NCBI GenBank assembly: GCA_000964245.1
Contig: LANB01000001.1
Location: 1,764,392 to 1,828,391 of the forward strand
Length of the DNA: 64,000 bases
Direction: 5' to 3'
DNA from: Cellvibrionaceae bacterium 1162T.S.0a.05
GTDB taxonomy: Bacteria; Pseudomonadota; Gammaproteobacteria; Pseudomonadales; Cellvibrionaceae
Each line of letters begins with the position of its first letter. Position 1 is the first letter of the stretch. Both the position numbers and the translations under genes were made by a program. Under the pieces are notes generated by a model that saw only the letters and a list, made by a program, of their open reading frames with translations, was not told the DNA's origin and made no database searches. Shown in pieces: positions 57,072 to 64,000 of this stretch.

Positions 57072-58076
57072 GTGACGGCTCAACTTGCCGACAATGCGTT
57101 TGCGCAGGCCGCAAATGCTCGCTTTAAGGCTGGTGCCCAGGTGCTGCGCCGTGTGCCCCTTGATGTTTGGCGTAAGGCTTTGATTGTGTTTGCCCTGTTT
57201 TGGTTGGTGCACAGTGCCGCCAAGCTGTTTTGGGTGCTTTACCCCGTTCCCGTTTTACCCCAGCCGACGACGATTGCGCAGCCTTTGGTGGATGAAGGGG
57301 CCGGTGGCAGTTCCGGTGTGGATTTGCAGCTTTTACAGGCCTTGAATCTTGGTGGTACAGAAGAGGCGCCCGCGGTTTCGGAAGAGGTCGTTGAGGAAAG
57401 TGTTGTTACCGGTGAGGATTTCGAAGAGACCAAGCTCAATTTGAAGCTGCAGGGTGTTGTTGCTTCAAGTGATGAGAACAAGGGCAAGGCGATTATTGCT
57501 GATGGCAGTAAGCAGGCTTTGTATCAGGTGGGTGAGAAGTTGCCGCAGGGGCGTAATGTCAAACTTGCGAAGGTGATGGCCGACCGTGTGATTCTTGATA
57601 ACAGTGGCAAGTTTGAAGCGCTTTATCTTTACAACGAAGATGATTTCAAAGGTTCAACCAATGTCGTCCGTGCCAGTGGCCCGGTGAATGTGCCGCGTCC
57701 GCGTGAGATGGATGTGAGCAAGGCGCCGGATGAGGACGATGATAAGGAAGACGAGGATGAACCGGTTAGCGGTTCGATTTCTCGCGATAAGCTGAAGGCC
57801 AAGTCGATTAACGAGGTGGTGCGTTTCAGTTTGCACCAGGAGAATGGTCAGGTGATGGGTTACCGCATTCGTCCGGGACGTGATCGTGAAACTTTTGAGC
57901 AGTTAGGCTTACAAAATAACGATATTGTGACCACGGTGAATGGTATCGCCGTGACTGACCGCAGCCAATTGCGGGAGATGTACCGAACAATGCGCACGGC
58001 AACTGAGGCGCAACTGGAAGTGAACAGGGATGGCTCCATCATTCCAATTAGCATAACGTTGGATTCAAGTGAATAA
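57072..58076 (+). CDS. gspC: Type II secretion inner-membrane protein GspC
   Basis: 334 aa. A short cytoplasmic part, one transmembrane segment at about 33-55 (ALIVFALFWLVHSAAKLFWVL), a homology region (LNLKLQGVVASSDENKGKAI) that contacts GspD, an acidic linker and a C-terminal PDZ domain (about 240-330, LGLQNNDIVTTVNGI). I choose GTG 57072 with AGAGGA 7 nt upstream over a GTG 20 codons earlier. The end overlaps gspD by 8 bp. Confidence 0.92.
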   Translation: MTAQLADNAFAQAANARFKAGAQVLRRVPLDVWRKALIVFALFWLVHSAAKLFWVLYPVPVLPQPTTIAQPLVDEGAGGSSGVDLQLLQALNLGGTEEAPAVSEEVVEESVVTGEDFEETKLNLKLQGVVASSDENKGKAIIADGSKQALYQVGEKLPQGRNVKLAKVMADRVILDNSGKFEALYLYNEDDFKGSTNVVRASGPVNVPRPREMDVSKAPDEDDDKEDEDEPVSGSISRDKLKAKSINEVVRFSLHQENGQVMGYRIRPGRDRETFEQLGLQNNDIVTTVNGIAVTDRSQLREMYRTMRTATEAQLEVNRDGSIIPISITLDSSE

Positions 58077-60069
58077 CAAAAAAGCAGCGAGTACGAAGGT
58101 GTTTAGACTAAGTCAGGTTTCAGCGGCGTTGGTGTTGAGCGTTGCGCTGGCCTTTTCCCCGACCTGGGCCCAGGATTCCAATCAACCCGAACAAACCTGG
58201 ATGGTGAATTTCAAGGATGCCGATATTGAGGAGGTCATCAAATTTGTTGCCGATATCACCGGTCGCACAATTGTGATGGACCCGCGCGTTAAGGGCCGAG
58301 TGAAAGTAATTTCCCAGGAGCCGGTTAACAAACGCGAACTCTACAATTTATTTCGCGATATTCTCGAAGTGCATGATTTCGCGGTGGTGGAAGTGGGCAA
58401 AGTAACACGTGTCATTCCGCTGAAAGATGCGAGGTCGGCGCCGATCCCTGTGGGGGAGCCCGATGACCGCGGTTACGTAACCGAGGTCTACCAGTTAAAA
58501 AATGTGGACGCCTCAAAAATTCTGCCGGTCTTGCGTCCACTGATTCCCCAGCACTCTCACATGGCGGCAGACACCTTCAGTAACAGTATTGTGGTCTCCG
58601 ATACCGCACCAAATATTCGTCGTTTGATGAAGGTCATCGAAAAAATTGACCAAAGCGCTTTGCCGGAAACCGAAGTGATTCAATTGCGTTATGCCGATGC
58701 GGAAGATCTGGTGTCTACCTTAACCAAGCTTTATCAAAAAGAAGCCAAGCAAACACCTTCATCCAACCAGCTGCAAATTATTGCTGACAAGCGTAACAAC
58801 GCGATTTTGTTAAGTGGTGAAGACATGCAACGTACGCGTGCCAAGGCGTTAATCAAGCGGCTCGATCGTCCCCAGGACCAGAGTGGTAGCGTTCGCGTGA
58901 TTTACCTGGACTATGCGAACGCCAAAGATGTCGCGGCGGTGTTAAGCAAAGTTGTGCAGAACATGCAGAAGTCTGTGCCTGGCGGTGAAAAGAAAGGCGC
59001 AAATGAATCCGGTATTACCGTTGAAGCGGATGAAGATACCAACGCGCTTTTGATTACCGGTTCGGGCGATACCTTGAACTCCTTGATGGTTGTGATCGAC
59101 AAATTGGATGTGCGTCGTGCGCAAGTGTTAATTGAAGCCATTATCGTAAAAGTGGATATTAATAAAGACAATGAACTCGGTATGGATTACCTCGCGTTGG
59201 ATGAAGAAAGCGGCGCGATTGGTTCCATCATCGGGCGCAACGGTGGCACACTCGCAACGATAGCAGGCGGTGCGTTGACCGGTGGCGATGAAGGCGCGGC
59301 AGCGATTGGCCAGGCGTTGGCGGGTTCGCCAGGCATGAGTCTCGGTTTAATTGGCGCCCTGTCTGACAGCACACAAAAATTTGGTGTGTTGCTTAAGGCG
59401 ATTGAAAACGACAGCAATGCCAATATTCTTTCTACGCCTTCGCTGGTCACCATGGACAACAATGAAGCCAGTATCTCTGTCGGTCAGGAAATTTCGATTG
59501 CGACAGGCTCCTATTCTTCAGTGACTGGCGGCGGTGGCATCAACAGCCCCTTCACTACGTCGGCCCGTGAAGAAGTGGGTATTTTGCTAACGGTGACGCC
59601 GCAAATTAATGAAGGCAATAAAGTGTTGCTTACGGTCGCGCAGGAAGTGTCCAGTGTTGCCGGAACCGATGCGCGTGGGCAGCCCATTACCGACCAAAGC
59701 AAAATTAATACGCAAATTCTTGCCAATGACGGTCAAATTATTGTGCTCGGCGGCTTGATTGAAGACAACGTCACTGAATCGGTTGTGAAAGTGCCTGTGC
59801 TGGGCAGCATTCCCGTATTGGGACATTTATTTAAATCGACCCGAACGGAAAACCGCCGTGAAAATTTAATGGTTTTCCTGCGCGCACAAATTATTCGTGA
59901 CGACAACACTATGTACGGTGCGACCGCAGAAAAATATCAATACATGCAAGAATTGCAAACCTCACAACGCGAAAAAGGCCTGTCCATCATGCGTGACGAT
60001 CGTCTGCCAATTTTGCCTGACATTACAATCGAAGAGCTCTATGAAGAGAGTGCGAACGACGACGAATAG
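58069..60069 (+). CDS. gspD: Type II secretion secretin GspD
   Basis: 666 aa, outer-membrane channel. GTG start; signal peptide ends at SPTWAQ. N0 domain opens MVNFKDADIEEVIKFVADIT; N1-N3 repeats follow; the secretin domain includes EVGILLTVTPQINEGNKVLL and VPVLGSIPVLGHLFKS, the family hallmark. Length is normal for GspD. Confidence 0.97.
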   Translation: MNNKKAASTKVFRLSQVSAALVLSVALAFSPTWAQDSNQPEQTWMVNFKDADIEEVIKFVADITGRTIVMDPRVKGRVKVISQEPVNKRELYNLFRDILEVHDFAVVEVGKVTRVIPLKDARSAPIPVGEPDDRGYVTEVYQLKNVDASKILPVLRPLIPQHSHMAADTFSNSIVVSDTAPNIRRLMKVIEKIDQSALPETEVIQLRYADAEDLVSTLTKLYQKEAKQTPSSNQLQIIADKRNNAILLSGEDMQRTRAKALIKRLDRPQDQSGSVRVIYLDYANAKDVAAVLSKVVQNMQKSVPGGEKKGANESGITVEADEDTNALLITGSGDTLNSLMVVIDKLDVRRAQVLIEAIIVKVDINKDNELGMDYLALDEESGAIGSIIGRNGGTLATIAGGALTGGDEGAAAIGQALAGSPGMSLGLIGALSDSTQKFGVLLKAIENDSNANILSTPSLVTMDNNEASISVGQEISIATGSYSSVTGGGGINSPFTTSAREEVGILLTVTPQINEGNKVLLTVAQEVSSVAGTDARGQPITDQSKINTQILANDGQIIVLGGLIEDNVTESVVKVPVLGSIPVLGHLFKSTRTENRRENLMVFLRAQIIRDDNTMYGATAEKYQYMQELQTSQREKGLSIMRDDRLPILPDITIEELYEESANDDE

Positions 60070-60077
60070 GCAGTAAA

Positions 60078-61592
60078 GTGGATAGCGAACTTCAATCTCT
60101 CGAAGCCGATCAGAACGTACTTAACGAAGGCGAACTCGCCGTCGTTAATTACCGTCTGCCTTACGCGTATGCGTCGGCAAACGGCGTCGTATTGGAAGAC
60201 GGTTATGTGCTGCATACTCCGGACGTCAAAGCGTCTGCTTTGCTGGAAGTGCGGCGCCACTTTGGTCGTCCGCTCGAATTAAAATGTCTTGATAAAGACA
60301 GCTTTAAAGCCCACCTCACCAAACTTTATCAAAGTAGCGATGGCGAGGCGCAGCAAGCTGCCGAAGACATGGGCGCAGAATTTGATCTCGACGCCCTTGC
60401 GGATGATATTCCCGATGATGGCGAATTGCTGAGCGGCGATGGTGATGCGCCGGTCATTCGCTTGATCAACGCAGTATTGTCGCAAGCCGTGCGCGAAAAA
60501 GTTTCGGACATTCACGTCGAACCTTACGAAGATCGCGTGTCGATCCGTTTTCGTGTCGACGGTGTGCTCAGTGAAGTGCTTTCGCCCAAACCTGTGCTCG
60601 CGCCCATTCTTGTCAGCCGTTTAAAAGTTATGGCGCGTTTGGACATTGCCGAAAAGCGTATACCCCAGGACGGCCGTATTACCGTAAAACTTGCGGGCCA
60701 TGCAGTGGATATTCGTGTGTCGACAATTCCTTCGGCACACGGCGAACGCGTGGTGATGCGTTTGCTGGATCAGGCTGCCGGACAGTTAGGCTTGCAACAA
60801 CTCAACATGCCCAAAGACGTGCGCGAAAATTTTGAAGCCGCATTGCGTAAACCACACGGAATTATTCTTGTAACAGGGCCAACCGGTTCCGGTAAAACCA
60901 CCAGCCTCTACGCGGGCTTAAGTTTTTTGAATAATCGTTCGCGCAATATATTAACGATTGAAGACCCGATTGAATATTTGTTGCCCGGCATTGGCCAAAC
61001 GCAAGTGAACGCCAAAGTCGACATGACTTTTGCACGGGGCTTGCGTGCGATTTTGCGTCAGGACCCGGACATCGTGATGGTCGGTGAGATCCGTGACCGC
61101 GAAACAGCGGCGATTGCCGTGCAAGCAAGTTTAACGGGCCACCTGGTACTCTCTACCCTGCACACCAACACTGCGATTGGTGCGGTCACGCGCTTGCAGG
61201 ACATGGGTGTCGAACCCTTCCTGCTTTCCTCCAGTCTCGAAGGTTTAATGGCGCAGCGTCTGGTGCGTTTACTGTGTGAAAACTGCAAAGAGCCTCATGC
61301 AGCGACGGCGTCTGAAGCGGCGCGCCTGCGCATTCCCGAAGGCTCAACGGTTTATCGCGGTACCGGTTGTGAAAAATGTCATCACACAGGTTATCGCGGG
61401 CGAACCGGTATTTATGAATTGATTCCCGTCGACGATGCTTTACGCCAACTCATTCACGAAGGTGCTGGCGAACAACACATGCTGGCACACGCGCGCAAAA
61501 GCTCACTGGCCATTGATGACGACGGTCGTGCAAAAGTGCTCGAAGGTCGCACCAGCGTAGAGGAAGTGTTGCGGGTTACCGCCACTAGCTAG
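60078..61592 (+). CDS. gspE: Type II secretion ATPase GspE
   Basis: 504-aa cytoplasmic ATPase. Walker A is GPTGSGKTTS, the Asp box LTIEDPIEY, Walker B RQDPDIVMVGEIRD, the His box STLHTN, and the zinc-binding CENC and CEKC pairs of GspE are intact. The start is a GTG, 8 bp after the gspD stop. Confidence 0.97.
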   Translation: MDSELQSLEADQNVLNEGELAVVNYRLPYAYASANGVVLEDGYVLHTPDVKASALLEVRRHFGRPLELKCLDKDSFKAHLTKLYQSSDGEAQQAAEDMGAEFDLDALADDIPDDGELLSGDGDAPVIRLINAVLSQAVREKVSDIHVEPYEDRVSIRFRVDGVLSEVLSPKPVLAPILVSRLKVMARLDIAEKRIPQDGRITVKLAGHAVDIRVSTIPSAHGERVVMRLLDQAAGQLGLQQLNMPKDVRENFEAALRKPHGIILVTGPTGSGKTTSLYAGLSFLNNRSRNILTIEDPIEYLLPGIGQTQVNAKVDMTFARGLRAILRQDPDIVMVGEIRDRETAAIAVQASLTGHLVLSTLHTNTAIGAVTRLQDMGVEPFLLSSSLEGLMAQRLVRLLCENCKEPHAATASEAARLRIPEGSTVYRGTGCEKCHHTGYRGRTGIYELIPVDDALRQLIHEGAGEQHMLAHARKSSLAIDDDGRAKVLEGRTSVEEVLRVTATS

Positions 61593-61600
61593 GTGTTGGC

Positions 61601-62842
61601 ATGGGTGCATATGCATATCAGGCGCTGGATGCCAAAGGCAAAAAAGTCAAAGGCATACTTGAAGGCGATTCCGAACGTCATGTACGCAGCCAATTGCGTT
61701 CACGTTCCTTAAAACCCCTTGACGTTAAATCCACACGTTCAAAAAATAAAACCGAAAGCACTGCCAGTGCGAGCAAAGGTCTCGGCTTCAGTTTCGGCGG
61801 CCCGCGTTTAAAAATTCGTGAAGTCTCCTTAATTACGCGGCAATTGGCCTCCCTTGTTCAAAGTGGTTTGCCGCTTGACGAAGTGTTGCAGGCCACCGCC
61901 AAACAAAGCCGTAAACCACAAGTTAAAGCCATTATCTTGCAAGTGCGCGCCCGCGTACTCGAAGGTTTGAGTCTGGCGCAAGCCATGGCCGAAGTGCCGC
62001 GCGTTTTCGACAATCTCTATCGCTCCATGGTGCGCGCTGGAGAATCGGCCGGTTTTTTAGGGCCGGTACTCGAACAATTGGCGGACTACACCGAGCGCGC
62101 CCAGGAAACCAAACAAAAGTTGCAAAGCGCAATGATCTACCCCATCGTTATGGTGGTCGTCAGCTTCCTCGTTGTCGGCATTTTGATGGTAAAAGTTGTG
62201 CCCAAATTGTTAGAACTTTTCAGTAATAGCAATGCAGAATTACCGACTATAACGAAAGTGCTGATTTTTATGAGCGACTTTTTGGTGAACTACGGTTTGC
62301 TTCTTGTGGTCGGAGTGGCAGGACTTATCGTTACAGCGCAGTGGTTATTGCGCTCGGAAAAACGTCGCCAGGTGTGGCATCGCATGTTGCTGCGCATGCC
62401 AGGCATTGGGGGTTTTATTTTATCAGCGGAATCGGCACGCTACGCTAATACGTTGGGTTTGCTGGTCAATTCCGGTGTGCCTTTATTGGAAGCCTTGCGT
62501 ATTGCTTCGCAAGTGTTAACCAATAAAGAATTGCAACGCGCGAGTGCCGAAGTGGCCGTGTCGGTGCAAGAGGGAACAAGTTTATCGCGCGCGTTGGATC
62601 AGGCTGAAATTTTTCCGCCTTTGCTGGTGCAAATGGCGGCCAGTGGTGAGGCGAATGGTCAGCTGGCAGATCAGTTGTTGCACGCTGCGCGGAATCAGCA
62701 GCGCGAATTGGAATTTTCGGTGAACACGGGTTTGAGTTTGTTGGAGCCGATGATGGTTCTGGTGATGGCGGGCATGGTGATGTTTATTGTGATCGCGATT
62801 TTGTTGCCGATATTCCAGATGAATCAGTTGATTGGTGCTTAG
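61601..62842 (+). CDS. gspF: Type II secretion inner-membrane platform protein GspF
   Basis: 413 aa. Two homologous cytoplasmic helical domains and three transmembrane segments (MIYPIVMVVVSFLVVGILMV; LLLVVGVAGLIVTAQWLL; LEPMMVLVMAGMVMFIVIAI). Opening MGAYAYQALDAKGKKVKG is typical. It starts 8 bp after gspE and is followed by a 520-bp gap with two LHR elements. Confidence 0.96.
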   Translation: MGAYAYQALDAKGKKVKGILEGDSERHVRSQLRSRSLKPLDVKSTRSKNKTESTASASKGLGFSFGGPRLKIREVSLITRQLASLVQSGLPLDEVLQATAKQSRKPQVKAIILQVRARVLEGLSLAQAMAEVPRVFDNLYRSMVRAGESAGFLGPVLEQLADYTERAQETKQKLQSAMIYPIVMVVVSFLVVGILMVKVVPKLLELFSNSNAELPTITKVLIFMSDFLVNYGLLLVVGVAGLIVTAQWLLRSEKRRQVWHRMLLRMPGIGGFILSAESARYANTLGLLVNSGVPLLEALRIASQVLTNKELQRASAEVAVSVQEGTSLSRALDQAEIFPPLLVQMAASGEANGQLADQLLHAARNQQRELEFSVNTGLSLLEPMMVLVMAGMVMFIVIAILLPIFQMNQLIGA

Positions 62843-62862
62843 TAGGTTTGGTTTTATCGCAA

Positions 62863-62988
62863 GTCGCTGAGGAGCGGGTGGTACTTATTGAAAACGCAGT
62901 AAATACATCCCTGTAGCTCCGACGTCCGGATGCGGCCCACGCTTCCTGCGGCGACGGTTTCAATAAGTACCACCCGCTCCTCAGCGAC
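62863..62988 (-). repeat. LHR element 9 (gspF-gspG gap, first copy)
   Basis: Arms 62863-62893 and 62958-62988 pair perfectly over 31 bp. The core has the same extended inner segment as element 8 (TCCGGATGCGGCCCACGCT on the plus strand) and differs from it at a few positions, while the arms differ throughout. It starts 20 bp after the gspF stop. Confidence 0.93.
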
Positions 62989-63102
62989 AGCAAGAACATG
63001 CGAGATTCTCTAGCCAACAAACGGGTGGGGAATTTCATATTCAAGCTTTTAGAAACCAAACAGTTTGAACAGATTTTTTATGAAATCTTGCGTGATATAG
63101 CA

Positions 63103-63231
63103 GATCGCTGAGTGCAAGGTAAGGCCTACCGAAACCGTCACTTCAGGGATGAAGCGGCCGGCGTACCGGTGACGGAGCTACAGGGACGTATTCATGCGTT
63201 TTCGGTAGGCCTTACCTTGTGATCAGCGATC
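63103..63231 (+). repeat. LHR element 10 (gspF-gspG gap, second copy)
   Basis: Arms 63103-63134 and 63200-63231, 32 bp with three adjacent mismatches. The core has a distinct inner hairpin: CCGTCAC and GTGACGG pair fully and enclose CTTC, AGGGAT, GAAG plus a 14-nt insert. The conserved GGAGCTACAGGGACGTATTC follows. It ends 131 bp before gspG. Confidence 0.92.
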
Positions 63232-63362
63232 CCGCGATACCTTCGCTAAATGCGTCAGGCAGGAAATCAGAACAAAAAATTTGTGTTAAGTGAGAAGCGA
63301 AATTTAAAAACATTTGTGTAAAACAGTAAAAGAAAAAACACAAAATTAAAGTAGGTGGAAAA

Positions 63363-63803
63363 ATGAAATCACACGTTCAACAAAAAGGCTTTAGCCTTAT
63401 CGAAATCATGGTCGTACTGGCCATTATGGGATTGCTGGCAGCGATTGTCGCGCCCAATGTTATGGAAGCACTCGGCAAAGGTAAGGACCGAAAAGTACAG
63501 GCGGATTTTAAAAATATCGAAACCGCACTCAAAATGTACAAAATGGACAATGGCTTTTATCCAACAACCGAACAAGGCCTGGATGCCTTGGTTGGCAAGC
63601 CCTCTGGTTCGCCCGAGCCGCGTTCGTATCCTTCTGAAGGGTATATGCCGCGCTTGCCGAAAGATCCCTGGCAGTTTGATTACATTTACCTGAGCCCTGG
63701 TGATGGCCGCCCTTATGATATCTACACCCTCGGCGCCGATGGCCTCGAAGGTGGGGATGATGAAAGTGCGGATCTCAGTATTTGGGATGAAGCTGAAAAA
63801 TAA
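63363..63803 (+). CDS. gspG: Type II secretion major pseudopilin GspG
   Basis: 146 aa. The prepilin peptidase site is in QQKGFSLIEIMVVLAIMG, cut after Gly9. The C-terminal calcium-binding loop (LSPGDGRPYDIYTLGADG, then EGGDDESADLSIWD) is that of GspG. The ribosome site AGGTGG lies 6 nt before the ATG. Separated from gspF by 520 bp, so it probably has its own promoter. Confidence 0.96.
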   Translation: MKSHVQQKGFSLIEIMVVLAIMGLLAAIVAPNVMEALGKGKDRKVQADFKNIETALKMYKMDNGFYPTTEQGLDALVGKPSGSPEPRSYPSEGYMPRLPKDPWQFDYIYLSPGDGRPYDIYTLGADGLEGGDDESADLSIWDEAEK

Positions 63804-63893
63804 AGCGACAGCTTTTTTTATTGGCTTTTTATTTGTGGCCTTTTTACACATGGCCTCTTTTTTTAAGGCCTCTTCTTTTATGGGAAGCAACGC

Positions 63894-64000
63894 ATGCAAA
63901 CTCAAGCAAAATGGTCGATGTTTTCGACCGCTGTGAGTCAGCAGCGGGGCTTTTCCCTTATCGAAATGATGGCGGTGGTGTTTGTTGTATCACTGGCCTT
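63894..64000 (+). CDS. gspH: Type II secretion minor pseudopilin GspH, start only
   Basis: The frame opens with MQTQAKWSMFSTAVSQQ and RGFSLIEMMAVVFVVSLA, a prepilin peptidase site, and runs off the window. Position after gspG makes GspH the likely identity. The 90 bp before it hold several GGCCT followed by T runs. Confidence 0.75.
   Translation, partial: MQTQAKWSMFSTAVSQQRGFSLIEMMAVVFVVSLA

Overview
The window reads as chromosomal DNA of a gammaproteobacterium. Gene content and order (algP/rsd/dsbB/TIGR02444 cluster, SutA-type regulator, dapF-lysA-lptM, rsmD-ftsY-ftsE-ftsX...rpoH, gspC-H) point to the Pseudomonadales/Cellvibrionales side of the class, perhaps a marine relative of Teredinibacter, Saccharophagus or Cellvibrio. 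The class is well supported by the sequence; the family is inference. No rRNA, tRNA, prophage, insertion sequence or CRISPR array was recognised.

Layout. 1-6.8 kb (minus strand): the 5' part of rep helicase, then a translationally coupled block nhaA-purE-purK-sulP preceded by nhaR. 7-11.9 kb: an HPF-like ribosome factor, a Rap1a/Tai-type exported protein, a YccA-like protein, a DUF533 protein, comM, ubiK and a small outer-membrane barrel. 12.2-29.2 kb: a nitrogen island made of a divergent solute-binding-like protein, ureDABC-EFG, a UreH-type nickel permease, the urea ABC transporter urtABCDE, a TorF-type putative porin, and PII-amtB-PII. Two sigma-54 promoters, each with two upstream NtrC-like sites, lie in front of urtA and of the porin gene, so urea uptake and ammonium sensing look like parts of one NtrC regulon. 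The urease genes start from a sigma-70-type promoter. 29.5-40.6 kb: sutA, DUF484, dapF, lysA, lptM, DUF3224, cyaA, coaD, rsmD, ftsYEX. 40.7-46.3 kb: an accessory insert (lipoprotein, OM barrel, TonB-dependent receptor, ada) that separates ftsX from rpoH. 46.4-56.6 kb: rpoH, trmB, TIGR02444, algP, FKBP, WD40 lipoprotein, rsd, dsbB, a FliL-like protein, gshA and a small coupled gene. 57-64 kb: type II secretion gspCDEF, a 520-bp gap, gspG and the start of gspH.

The most unusual content is a family of ten dispersed intergenic elements (here labelled LHR, long-hairpin repeats). Each has a conserved core of about 50-70 nt (starting GAAACCGTC, with an inner hairpin, then GGAGCTACAGGGATGTATTC) held between two arms of about 28-35 nt that pair almost perfectly with each other but differ in sequence from copy to copy. 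The inner hairpin stem also changes sequence between copies while keeping its pairing. Two independently compensated helices imply that structure, not sequence, is maintained or generated. Three copies sit inside a second, outer inverted repeat (33-37 bp for two of them). Four copies lie in the ure-urt region and two split gspF from gspG.
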